Part shown: positions 41,519 through 49,384 of the stretch, piece by piece
Layout: each line of letters begins with the position of its first letter
Numbering within the stretch: the stretch's first letter is position 1
DNA from: Bradyrhizobium sp. STM 3843
Lineage (GTDB): Bacteria > Pseudomonadota > Alphaproteobacteria > Rhizobiales > Xanthobacteraceae
DNA length: 49,384 nucleotides
Direction of reading: 5' to 3'
Assembly: GCF_000239815.1 (NCBI RefSeq)
Contig: NZ_CAFK01000341.1
Coordinates: 1-49,384 of the forward strand
The notes under the pieces: model-generated
The model's input: only the letters and a program-made list of their open reading frames with translations
The model's database searches: none
What the model was told of the DNA's origin: nothing
Made by a program: the position numbers and the translations under genes

Positions 41519-43030
41519 ATGTTGGAATTGTTCGCCAACCTCGCGCACGGCTTTGCCGTCGCCATCAGCCCGATCAACCTGATGCTCTGCCTGATCGGCG
41601 CGCTGGTCGGCACGCTTGTCGGCGTGCTGCCCGGCATCGGCACCATCGCGACCGTGGCGATGCTGCTGCCGATCACCTTCGGGCTTCCTCCGGTCGGCGC
41701 GTTGATCATGCTCGCCGGCATCTATTACGGGGCGCAGTACGGCGGTTCGACCACCTCGATCCTGGTGAACATCCCGGGCGAGGCCACCTCGGTGGTCACC
41801 ACGCTTGACGGCTTTCAGATGGCCAAGCAGGGGCGCGCGGGACCGGCGCTGTCGATCGCCGCGATCGGCTCGTTCGTCGCCGGCTGCGCCGCGACCGTGC
41901 TGATCGCGGTGCTGGGAGCGCCGCTCACCTCGATCGCACTGGCGTTCGGTCCCGCCGAATATTTCTCGCTGATGGTGCTCGGCCTGATCTTTGCCGTGGT
42001 GCTCGCCAAAGGCAGCGTCCTCAAGGCGATCGCGATGATCGCGCTCGGGCTCCTGCTCTCGATGGTCGGCTCCGACATCGAGACCGGCGCCTCGCGGATG
42101 GCGTTCAACATCCCCGAACTCGCCGACGGGCTCGGCTTCGCCACCGTCGCCATGGGCGTGTTCGGCTTTGCCGAGATCATCCGCAATCTCGATGCCGGCG
42201 CGGAGGGTGATCGCGAACTGGTGCAGCAGAAGATCACCGGCCTGATGCCGACGCGGAAGGATCTGATCGAATCCGCGCCTGCGATCTTTCGCGGCACGGT
42301 GCTCGGCTCGATTCTCGGCATCCTGCCGGGCGGAGGTGCCGTGATCGCGTCCTTTGCCGCCTACACGTTCGAGAAGAAGATCGCGCGCGACCCGTCGCGG
42401 TTCGGCCGCGGCGCCATTGCGGGTGTCGCCGCGCCAGAGAGCGCCAACAACGCCGCGGCACAGACCTCCTTCATTCCGCTGCTCACGCTCGGCATTCCCC
42501 CGAATGCGGTCATGGCGCTGATGGTCGGCGCGATGACCATCCACGGCATCGTGCCGGGGCCGCAGGTGATGCAGAAGCAGCCGGATCTGGTCTGGGGCAT
42601 GATCGCCTCGATGTGGATCGGCAACCTGATGCTTATCATCATCAACCTGCCGCTGGTCGGGATCTGGGTGCGGCTGCTGCGCGTGCCCTATCGGCTGATG
42701 TTCCCCTCGATCGTGGTGTTCTGCGCGATCGGCATCTACTCCATCAACAACGCACCGGTGGATGTCATCCTGGCAGGGGCCTTCGGCCTGTTCGGCTACT
42801 GGCTGATCAAACATGATTTCGAGCCCGCGCCGCTGCTGCTGGGCATGGTGCTCGGGCCGCTGATGGAGGAGAATCTGCGGCGGGCGCTCTTGATCTCGCG
42901 GGGCGACTGGTCGGTGTTTCTCACCCGGCCGCTCTCGGCCTCGCTTCTGGCGGTCGCCGCAGTGCTCCTCGTGCTGGCGGTGCTGCCCACCTTGCGTCGC
43001 AAGCGGGACGAGGTGTTCGTGGAATCCTGA
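41519..43030 (+). CDS. Tripartite tricarboxylate transporter, TctA family permease
   Basis: 503 residues, about 12 helices. GALVGTLVGVLPGIGTIATV is the TctA signature. YYGAQYGGSTTSILVNIPGE, LGILPGGGAVIASFAAY and FIPLLTLGIPPNAVMALMVG are also family features. It forms an inner-membrane secondary transporter with TctB. A periplasmic binding protein (TctC) is not encoded in this window, so it may be supplied in trans. Confidence 0.93.
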   Translation: MLELFANLAHGFAVAISPINLMLCLIGALVGTLVGVLPGIGTIATVAMLLPITFGLPPVGALIMLAGIYYGAQYGGSTTSILVNIPGEATSVVTTLDGFQMAKQGRAGPALSIAAIGSFVAGCAATVLIAVLGAPLTSIALAFGPAEYFSLMVLGLIFAVVLAKGSVLKAIAMIALGLLLSMVGSDIETGASRMAFNIPELADGLGFATVAMGVFGFAEIIRNLDAGAEGDRELVQQKITGLMPTRKDLIESAPAIFRGTVLGSILGILPGGGAVIASFAAYTFEKKIARDPSRFGRGAIAGVAAPESANNAAAQTSFIPLLTLGIPPNAVMALMVGAMTIHGIVPGPQVMQKQPDLVWGMIASMWIGNLMLIIINLPLVGIWVRLLRVPYRLMFPSIVVFCAIGIYSINNAPVDVILAGAFGLFGYWLIKHDFEPAPLLLGMVLGPLMEENLRRALLISRGDWSVFLTRPLSASLLAVAAVLLVLAVLPTLRRKRDEVFVES

Positions 43031-43184
43031 CGAGACGCCGGCCGGCCCGTCGGGTTCCGCGACGCGATTTGCGGGCTGGTCCCCGCATTTTCCGGGTATA
43101 TTTGTTGGGGAGAGCGCGAGTCGCAGCTGTCGGTGCGGCCGTGGCTCCGCTAAACCTGCGCCTTTGAAAACGGCATATCCGGCC

Positions 43185-43979
43185 ATGAACCAGTATCACG
43201 ACCTGCTCGAACGCATCCTCGCCGACGGCGCGGAAAAGCACGATCGCACCGGCACCGGGACACTCTCAGTGTTCGGCCATCAGATGCGCTTCAATCTGGC
43301 GGCCGGCTTTCCGCTTCTGACCACCAAGCGGCTGCCGCTGAAGGCGATCGTGCACGAGCTGTTGTGGTTCCTCAAAGGCGACACCAACATCAAATATCTG
43401 CGTGACCACGGCGTCACCATCTGGGACGAGTGGGCGGACGCCAATGGCGATCTCGGTCCGGTCTATGGCTATCAATGGCGGTCATGGCCGACGCCTGACG
43501 GCGGTCACATCGACCAGATCGCCAACGTCATCGACATGATCAAGCGCAATCCGGATTCGCGCCGCCTGATCGTGACCGCCTGGAATCCGGCCGATGTCGA
43601 GAAGATGGCGCTGCCGCCCTGCCATTGTCTGTTTCAGTTCTACGTCGTGAACGGCAAATTGTCGTGCCAGCTCTACCAGCGCTCGGCCGACGTCTTCCTC
43701 GGCGTGCCCTTCAACATCGCCTCCTACGCGCTGCTGACGATGATGGTGGCTCAGGTCACCGGATTGAAGCCGGGTCAGTTCGTGCACTCGTTCGGCGATG
43801 TGCATCTCTATTCGAACCATGTTGAGCAGGCCCGTCTGCAGCTCACACGGGCACCGCGGCCGCTGCCGGTGATGAAGCTCAATCCCGAGGTGAAGGACAT
43901 CTTCGGTTTCCGCTACGAGGATTTTTCGTTGCAGGGCTATGACCCGCATCCGCACATCAAGGCCGAAGTCGCGGTGTAG
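43185..43979 (+). CDS. thyA: Thymidylate synthase
   Basis: 264 residues, the same as E. coli ThyA. Catalytic Cys146 in LPPCHCLFQF, substrate loop RRLIVTAWNPADVEKM, and QRSADVFLGVPFNIASYALL. It converts dUMP to dTMP with methylenetetrahydrofolate, producing dihydrofolate for the DHFR encoded two genes later. ATG 43185 is preferred over a TTG 21 nt upstream because the family length fits exactly. Confidence 0.97.
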   Translation: MNQYHDLLERILADGAEKHDRTGTGTLSVFGHQMRFNLAAGFPLLTTKRLPLKAIVHELLWFLKGDTNIKYLRDHGVTIWDEWADANGDLGPVYGYQWRSWPTPDGGHIDQIANVIDMIKRNPDSRRLIVTAWNPADVEKMALPPCHCLFQFYVVNGKLSCQLYQRSADVFLGVPFNIASYALLTMMVAQVTGLKPGQFVHSFGDVHLYSNHVEQARLQLTRAPRPLPVMKLNPEVKDIFGFRYEDFSLQGYDPHPHIKAEVAV

Positions 43980-43982
43980 CGC

Positions 43983-44468
43983 ATGCCGCTTGTGATCCGC
44001 CGCGCCGGCCCGGATGATGCCGAAGTCGTGTTCTCACTGATCAAGGAGCTGGCCGACTACGAGAAGCTGTCGCACGAGGTCGAAGCCACCGAGGCCGAGA
44101 TCGCCGAGGCGCTGTTCGGGGACAACCCGCGCCTGTTCTGCGATCTGGCGGAATGGAATGGCGAAGTTGCGGGCTTTGCGGCGTGGTTCGTGAATTTCTC
44201 GACCTTCGCCGGCCGGCACGGCATCTATCTCGAAGATCTCTACGTACGGCCGGCATTCCGCCGCAATGGCATTGGGCAGGCGCTGCTGGGTTATCTCGCA
44301 CAGCAATGCATCGAGCGCGGCTGGGCGCGCCTGCAATGGTCGGTGCTCGACTGGAATGCGCCCTCGATCGCGTTCTACAAATCGCTCGGCGCGGTGCTGA
44401 TGGACGAGTGGACGCTGTGCAAGGTCACTGGACCCGCACTGAGCAAGCTTGCCGAGCAAGCGCCATGA
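43983..44468 (+). CDS. GNAT-family N-acetyltransferase
   Basis: 161 residues. Acetyl-CoA binding motif A with VRPAFRRNGIGQALLGYLAQ, the Q/RxxGxG/A form, and motif B WNAPSIAFYKSLGAVLMDEW. It resembles the spermidine/diamine acetyltransferase group (LEDLYVRP). Substrate unknown. It starts 3 nt after thyA and overlaps folA by 4 nt (ATGA), so it is part of one transcript. Confidence 0.85.
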   Translation: MPLVIRRAGPDDAEVVFSLIKELADYEKLSHEVEATEAEIAEALFGDNPRLFCDLAEWNGEVAGFAAWFVNFSTFAGRHGIYLEDLYVRPAFRRNGIGQALLGYLAQQCIERGWARLQWSVLDWNAPSIAFYKSLGAVLMDEWTLCKVTGPALSKLAEQAP

Positions 44469-44977
44469 TCGAGATCGTGCTCATCGTCGCCATCGCCGAC
44501 AATGGCGTGATCGGCGCGCAGGGCGCGATCCCGTGGCGGCAGAAGAGCGACATGCAGCGCTTCAAGGCGATGACGATGGGGCGGCCGATCCTGATGGGCC
44601 GTAAGACCTTTACGTCGTTTCCGCGCCGGCCGCTGCCGGGGCGCACCAACATCGTCATCACCCGCGACCGTGATTTTCGCGCGCCCGGCGCCGTCGTCTC
44701 CCACTCGGTCGCGGAGGCGCTCACGACGGCCCGAGGCGACGCGCTGCGGCGTTCGGTCGCGGAGATCGCGGTGGTTGGAGGCGCCGAGATCTACACCGAG
44801 ACGATGCCGCTGGCCGACCGGCTTGAGATCACCGAAGTGCATATGAGCCCGCCCGGCGATACCGTCTTTCCCCCAATCGATCGTTCCCAATGGGAGGAGA
44901 TGGCGCGCGAAACCCATTCCTCCGGGCCCGACGATCATGCCGCCTTTTCCTATGTGACCTACCGCCGCAAGCGGTGA
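44465..44977 (+). CDS. folA: Dihydrofolate reductase
   Basis: 170 residues. IADNGVIGAQGAIPWRQKSD places the catalytic Asp at 29 (equivalent to D27 in E. coli), followed by GRPILMGRKTFTSF with the NADPH-binding residues. VVGGAEIYTETMPLADRLEI is also conserved. It regenerates tetrahydrofolate from the dihydrofolate made by ThyA. ATG overlaps the GNAT stop. Confidence 0.96.
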   Translation: MIEIVLIVAIADNGVIGAQGAIPWRQKSDMQRFKAMTMGRPILMGRKTFTSFPRRPLPGRTNIVITRDRDFRAPGAVVSHSVAEALTTARGDALRRSVAEIAVVGGAEIYTETMPLADRLEITEVHMSPPGDTVFPPIDRSQWEEMARETHSSGPDDHAAFSYVTYRRKR

Positions 44978-45234
44978 GCTGAGCGCGCCGCGTACCGCAT
45001 TGCGAGCACCCCCCAAAAGGCAATCCGTTAAGGATGAACTTGCGTTATTGACTGGTGCGACGCCAGTGTTAGGCCGCGGCAAACCAGCGCCGTGGCCCTG
45101 TTTACATTGACAAAACCCGGTTCGGGCTTAGCTGGAGCGCTACATTGTAAGGGGCTTGACCGTCCCTTATAAAGCCCGCCGACGTTGCGAGGCTGGTTGC
45201 CTCAGGCGCATCCGCCTCTCGAAGGAGATCATCG

Positions 45235-46395
45235 ATGCCGTGGAAGAATCAGGGCGGGGGCCCTTGGGGGCCAGGTCCGAAGGGTCCCTGGGGCTCAGGA
45301 CCGCAACCAGCCGGTCCCAGGCCGCCCGATCTCGAGGATCTTTTGCGGCGCGGCCAGGACCGGCTGCAGCAGATCCTGCCGGGCGGTCATTTCGGCAGCG
45401 TCGGCGTGGCGCTGATCATATTCGGTGCGATCGCGATCTGGCTGTTGTCCGGCTTCTATCGGGTGCAGTCGGAGGAACTCGGCGTGGTGCTGCGCTTCGG
45501 CAAGTATGTGCGCGATGAGCAGCCCGGGTTGCGCTATCACCTGCCGTATCCGATCGAAACCGTGTATCTGCCGAAGGCGCTGCGCGTGAACACGATCGCA
45601 ATCGGCGTGACGCTCGGCGACGACCCGTCGCGGCGCAGCCGAGGCGGGCGCGACGTGCCGGAAGAAAGCCTGATGCTGACCGGCGACGAGAACATCGTCG
45701 ATGTCGATTTCACCGTGCTGTGGCGGATCAAGCCGATGGGCGCCGCCGACTTCCTGTTCAACATCCAGAATCCTGAAGGCACCGTGAAGGCGGTCGCCGA
45801 GAGCGCGATGCGCGAGGTTATCGGGCGCTCCAACATCCAGCCGATCCTGACCGGCGCCCGCACCCAGATCGAGCAGAACGTGCAGGAGCTGATGCAGAAG
45901 ACGCTCGATAATTACGGCTCCGGCATCCAGGTGACGCAGGTGCAGATGCAGAAGGTCGACCCGCCGGCGCAGGTCATCGCGGCGTTCCGCGACGTCCAGG
46001 CGGCGCGCGCCGATCTCGAAAAGGCGCAGAACGACGCGCAGACCTACGCCAACAAGGTGGTCCCCGACGCGCGCGGCCAGGCCGCCAAGATCGTGCAGAC
46101 CTCCGAAGGCTACAAGGAGCAGGCCGTCGCCGAAGCCAAGGGCCAGAGCGCGCGCTTCCTGAAGGTCTATGACGAATACAAGAAGGCGCCCGACGTGACG
46201 CGCGAACGCATCTATCTCGAAACCATGGAGCGCGTGCTGGGCGGCTCCGACAAGCTCGTGCTCGACAGCGGCCAGTCCGGTGGTCCGGTGCCGTTGCTGC
46301 CGCTCGGCGATCTCGCGCCGCGCCGGCAAGGCGTGACCGGCACCCTCGGCGCGACCACCGGATCGAGTGCGTCCCAGAGCGGAGGCGTCCGATGA
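45235..46395 (+). CDS. hflK: FtsH protease modulator HflK
   Basis: 386 residues. A Gly/Pro-rich cytoplasmic head is followed by one membrane helix (about 57-76) and an SPFH/band 7 domain (VQSEELGVVLRFGKYVRDEQ, TGDENIVDVDFTVLWRIK). A Gly/Ser-rich tail ends the protein. With HflC it forms the HflKC cage around FtsH and limits its proteolysis. A GAAGGAGA Shine-Dalgarno lies 7 nt upstream. The 257-nt upstream region includes a TTGACA at 45108-45113, but no clear -10 follows. hflC overlaps by 4 nt. Confidence 0.96.
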   Translation: MPWKNQGGGPWGPGPKGPWGSGPQPAGPRPPDLEDLLRRGQDRLQQILPGGHFGSVGVALIIFGAIAIWLLSGFYRVQSEELGVVLRFGKYVRDEQPGLRYHLPYPIETVYLPKALRVNTIAIGVTLGDDPSRRSRGGRDVPEESLMLTGDENIVDVDFTVLWRIKPMGAADFLFNIQNPEGTVKAVAESAMREVIGRSNIQPILTGARTQIEQNVQELMQKTLDNYGSGIQVTQVQMQKVDPPAQVIAAFRDVQAARADLEKAQNDAQTYANKVVPDARGQAAKIVQTSEGYKEQAVAEAKGQSARFLKVYDEYKKAPDVTRERIYLETMERVLGGSDKLVLDSGQSGGPVPLLPLGDLAPRRQGVTGTLGATTGSSASQSGGVR

Positions 46396-47324
46396 GGTCT
46401 CCCGTCGCAGGAATCGTCGCACTGGTCCTGGTGCTCGTAGCTGTGATCGTCGGCTACAGCTCCGTCTTCACCGTGCAGCAGACCGAGCAGGTGCTGGTGG
46501 TGCGGTTCGGCAAGCCGGTCGATGTCGCAACCGAGCCTGGCCTGCACTTCAAGGCGCCGTTCATCGATACCGTGATCTCGATCGACAAGCGCATCCTCGA
46601 CCTGGAGAATCCCTCGCAGGAGGTGATCGCTTCGGATCAGAAGCGGCTGGTGGTCGACGCCTTCGCACGTTACCGCATCAAGAACCCGCTGCAGTTCTAC
46701 CAGACGGTCGGCTCGATCCAGACCGGCAATCTGCAGCTCGGAACGCTATTGAACGCGGCGCTCCGCCGTGTGCTCGGCGAAGTGACCTTCATCCAGGTGG
46801 TGCGCGACGAGCGCGAAGCCTTGATGCGCAAGATCCGCGATCAACTCGACCACGAGGCCGATGCCTATGGTATCGAGGTGGTCGACGTCCGTATCCGCCG
46901 CGCCGACCTGCCTGACGCCAACAGCCAGGCGGTCTATGACCGCATGAACAGCGAGCGGCAGCGCGAGGCGGCGGAGTTCCGCGCACTCGGCGGCCAGAAG
47001 GCGCAGGAGATCAAATCGAAGGCGGATCGCGAGGCGACCGTGATCGTGGCCGAGGCCAATTCCCAGGCCGAGCAGATCCGCGGTACGGGTGACGCCGAGC
47101 GCAACCGGCTGTTTGCCGAGGCCTACGGCAAGGACCCGGACTTCTTTGCCTTCTACCGCTCGATGACGGCCTATGAGACCGGCCTCAAGCCGGGCGAGAC
47201 CCGCTTCCTGCTGCGGCCGGATTCGGACTTCCTGCGCTACTTCGCCAATCCCTCCGGCAAGCCTGCCGGCGGCGAGGCTGCCGCGCCAGCGAATACCGCG
47301 GCCGCACAGCCCGCCAAGCCTTGA
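46392..47324 (+). CDS. hflC: FtsH protease modulator HflC
   Basis: 310 residues. Single N-terminal helix (about 5-25), SPFH domain (VQQTEQVLVVRFGKPVDVAT, ASDQKRLVVDAFARYRIKN), and a coiled-coil region (RMNSERQREAAEFRALGGQK). C-terminal Ala/Pro-rich tail. Works with HflK. ATGA overlap with the hflK stop indicates translational coupling. Confidence 0.96.
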   Translation: MRSPVAGIVALVLVLVAVIVGYSSVFTVQQTEQVLVVRFGKPVDVATEPGLHFKAPFIDTVISIDKRILDLENPSQEVIASDQKRLVVDAFARYRIKNPLQFYQTVGSIQTGNLQLGTLLNAALRRVLGEVTFIQVVRDEREALMRKIRDQLDHEADAYGIEVVDVRIRRADLPDANSQAVYDRMNSERQREAAEFRALGGQKAQEIKSKADREATVIVAEANSQAEQIRGTGDAERNRLFAEAYGKDPDFFAFYRSMTAYETGLKPGETRFLLRPDSDFLRYFANPSGKPAGGEAAAPANTAAAQPAKP

Positions 47325-47431
47325 TCACAGGCGTGATCACGAACTTGGGCACAACACAGTTGACAGGGGCGAGGCGACGCCGTTGCTTCGCCCCCAACAG
47401 CTAACAAAGGTTAACGGGAGGTCGCGGTACG

Positions 47432-47638
47432 ATGAGGTCATTTGCGTTTACCGATTTCCTCATCGGCCTGGGAATCCTGTTCGTGCTGGAAGGGCTGATG
47501 TTTGCGGCCAGTCCGGAGTGGATGCGCAAAGCAATGAAGAGTGCATTGACCACGCCGGACAATGTGCTGCGCGTCGTCGGGATCGGTTCGGCCGTGGCCG
47601 GCCTGATCCTGATCTGGGTGGCTCGCCGGCCGATCTGA
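47432..47638 (+). CDS. DUF2065 family small membrane protein
   Basis: 68 residues, two membrane helices (about 8-26 and 48-63). FTDFLIGLGILFVLEGLMFA followed by SPEWMRKAMKSALTTPDNVL is the DUF2065 pattern. Commonly encoded between hflC and degP in alphaproteobacteria, which suggests a part in membrane quality control, but no biochemical role is established. Confidence 0.88.
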   Translation: MRSFAFTDFLIGLGILFVLEGLMFAASPEWMRKAMKSALTTPDNVLRVVGIGSAVAGLILIWVARRPI

Positions 47639-47828
47639 TAGGTCGGGGCCTCGGACTTAGGAACGGTCGGTGCATCCACGCCATTGTGAGGCGCTGGCGG
47701 CGCGGTTTTGCCGTATTAGGTTGTCTTCAATGACAAATCCGCTGCGCCTGCCGGAGGCGCTTGCGTAGCTGCCCGGTTCGGGCGCAGTCTGGTTGCCGTA
47801 TTTCGCCCCTTTTTGGAGATCCACCCCG

Positions 47829-49322
47829 ATGACATCCACCCTTGCTTTCAGCCAGCGCTTGCGCCCGATCCTGACCGCAGCCTGTTTTGCTGTGGCCGGC
47901 GCGCTGGTGTCGGCACCGGCGTCGGCGCGGGGGCCCGAGGGCATCGCCGATGTCGCTGAGAAGGTGATCGACGCCGTCGTCAACATTTCGACCTCCCAGA
48001 CCGTCGAGGCCAAAGGCGGCGAGGGCCGGGGCGCGGCGCCGCAATTGCCGCCCGGTTCGCCGTTCGAGGAGTTTTTCGACGATTTCTTCAAGAACCGTCG
48101 CGGGCCCGGCGGCAAGGGTGGCGGCGACCTGACGCCGCGCCGAACCAATTCGCTCGGCTCCGGCTTCATCATCGACGAGTCCGGCATCGTGGTGACCAAC
48201 AATCACGTCATCGCCGACGCCGACGAGATCAACGTGATCATGAACGACGGCACCAAGATCAAGGCCGACATCGTCGGCATCGACAAGAAGACCGACCTTG
48301 CCGTGCTGAAGTTCAAGCCGCCGCGGCCGCTCACCGCGGTCAAGTTCGGCGATTCCGACAAGCTCCGGCTCGGCGACTGGGTGGTCGCAATCGGCAACCC
48401 CTTCAGTCTTGGCGGCACCGTCACGGCGGGCATCGTCTCGGCCAAGAACCGCGACATCTCCTCCGGCCCCTATGACAGCTACATCCAGACCGACGCGGCC
48501 ATCAACCGCGGCAATTCCGGTGGCCCGCTGTTCAACCTCGATGGCGAGGTGATCGGCGTCAACACCTTGATCATCTCGCCCTCCGGCGGCTCGATCGGCA
48601 TCGGCTTTGCTGTCCCGTCGAAGACCGTGGCCGGCGTGGTCGATCAGCTTCGCCAGTTCGGCGAGCTTCGCCGCGGCTGGCTCGGGGTGCGCATCCAGGG
48701 CGTGACCGACGAGATCGCCGAAAGCCTCAACATCAAGCCAGCGCGTGGCGCGCTGGTTGCCGGCGTCGACGACAAGGGCCCGGCCAAGCCCGCCGGCATC
48801 GAGCCCGGCGACGTCGTGGTCAAATTCGACGGTCACGACATCAAGGAGCCGAAAGACCTGTCGCGCATCGTCGCCGATACCGCGGTTGGCAAGGAGGTCG
48901 ATGTCGTCATCATCCGCAAGGGCCAGGAGGAGACCCGCAAGGTCACGCTCGGCCGGCTCGAGGATCCCGACAAGGCGCAGCCGGCTGCCATCAAGAAGGA
49001 TGAACCCGCCGACAAGCCGGTGACGCAGAAAGCGCTCGGGCTCGATCTCGCCGCGCTCTCGAAGGATCTGCGCACGCGCTACAAAATCAAGGACAGCGTC
49101 AAGGGCGTTATCATCACCGGGGTCGACGCGAGCTCGGATGCCGCCGACAAGCGGCTCTCCGCCGGCGACGTCATCGTCGAGGTGGCGCAGGAGGCGGTGA
49201 CATCAGGCGCCGACATCAAGAAGCGCGTCGACCAGCTGAAGAAGGACGGCAAGAAGTCGGTGCTGCTGCTCGTCTCCAATGCCGACGGCGAGCTGCGTTT
49301 CGTCGCGCTGAGCTTGCAGTAG
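47829..49322 (+). CDS. degP: DegP/HtrA (Do family) serine protease
   Basis: 497 residues. Signal peptide (about 1-33, cut after SARG region) then a trypsin-like domain with H126 in TNNHVI, D156 in KKTDLAVL, and S230 in RGNSGGP. Two PDZ domains follow (about 285-375 and 415-495). A Gly/Arg-rich loop LA is at 61-105. Periplasmic chaperone-protease that degrades misfolded envelope proteins. ATG 47829 is preferred to an upstream in-frame ATG because GGAGA and the signal peptide fit. It completes the hflKC / DUF2065 / degP block. Confidence 0.96.
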   Translation: MTSTLAFSQRLRPILTAACFAVAGALVSAPASARGPEGIADVAEKVIDAVVNISTSQTVEAKGGEGRGAAPQLPPGSPFEEFFDDFFKNRRGPGGKGGGDLTPRRTNSLGSGFIIDESGIVVTNNHVIADADEINVIMNDGTKIKADIVGIDKKTDLAVLKFKPPRPLTAVKFGDSDKLRLGDWVVAIGNPFSLGGTVTAGIVSAKNRDISSGPYDSYIQTDAAINRGNSGGPLFNLDGEVIGVNTLIISPSGGSIGIGFAVPSKTVAGVVDQLRQFGELRRGWLGVRIQGVTDEIAESLNIKPARGALVAGVDDKGPAKPAGIEPGDVVVKFDGHDIKEPKDLSRIVADTAVGKEVDVVIIRKGQEETRKVTLGRLEDPDKAQPAAIKKDEPADKPVTQKALGLDLAALSKDLRTRYKIKDSVKGVIITGVDASSDAADKRLSAGDVIVEVAQEAVTSGADIKKRVDQLKKDGKKSVLLLVSNADGELRFVALSLQ

Positions 49323-49384
49323 TTGCTGTTCGAGCTTGGCCCACGGCGAGCTCTACGTAGAAGGTGTCGTCCCCGCGAACCAGA

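Noticed and set aside
41459..43186. Minus-strand open frame of 575 codons opposite tctA
   Set aside because: Composition is extremely rich in Arg, Asp, His and Gln, without hydrophobic core or motif. It is a shadow of the TctA gene.
45108..45135. Sigma70-type promoter for hflK based on TTGACA
   Set aside because: No acceptable -10 hexamer at 16-18 nt spacing. A heat-shock-type promoter closer to the gene (TTGACC, CCCTTATAAA) has wrong spacing as well, so I do not call one.

Overview
This window is high-GC DNA from an alphaproteobacterium, most likely Bradyrhizobium or a close relative in the Nitrobacteraceae. The main reasons are a circularly permuted two-piece tmRNA gene encoding the tag ANDNFAPVAQAA, the alphaproteobacterial gene order thyA / GNAT / folA / hflK / hflC / DUF2065 / degP, the cluster sspB / fumC / DUF4169 / ribbon-helix-helix, a GCG_CRPN-type small secreted protein, and several dispersed REP-like palindromes. 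No phage, plasmid, CRISPR or large genomic-island signature is visible. The content is core genes interleaved with transport and catabolic accessory genes.

Layout. 1-882 is the 5' part of a uvrD-type helicase gene interrupted by an in-frame palindromic repeat. 1174-1347 is a DUF1328 membrane peptide. 1481-4609 is a tight four-gene minus-strand cluster: roadblock/LC7 protein, di-iron-type metallo-beta-lactamase-fold protein, OmpA-domain protein, and a membrane-anchored roadblock-like protein. No small GTPase is seen with it. 4941-11254 holds an amidase, a SAM methyltransferase with a small upstream gene, a divergent AraC-TPR regulator, a hot-dog thioesterase and an FAD-dependent D-lactate dehydrogenase. 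11495-18000 holds two small secreted Cys-containing proteins, a SulP transporter, a LysR / DoxX / extradiol dioxygenase set, and a single-heme cytochrome divergent from OxyR. 17960-22144 is a TRAP transporter (binding protein plus fused QM permease) followed by a 2-hydroxyacid dehydrogenase.

22156-25200 is the most repeat-rich stretch. It has a REP-associated tyrosine transposase flanked by inverted copies of its palindrome, an MHS-family transporter, then a long structured non-coding element and a REP/BIME-like element. 25364-35949 holds an MFS transporter with a cytochrome P450, a giant AsmA-family protein, a LysR / quinone reductase divergent pair, and feoAB. 36057-39345 holds ribbon-helix-helix, DUF4169, fumC, sspB and the tmRNA gene on the same strand, so the SsrA tag and its ClpXP adaptor SspB are encoded next to each other. 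39495-43030 holds a split ChrA pair and a TctAB tricarboxylate transporter without a visible TctC. 43185-49322 is the thymidylate/folate and membrane proteostasis block.

The points I consider most worth following up are the GTPase-less roadblock/MBL/OmpA cluster, the 24660-25000 structured repeat, the RAYT with its flanking palindromes, the palindrome inserted inside uvrD, and the ssrA-sspB adjacency. All family assignments come from reading motifs by eye. No database search was run.
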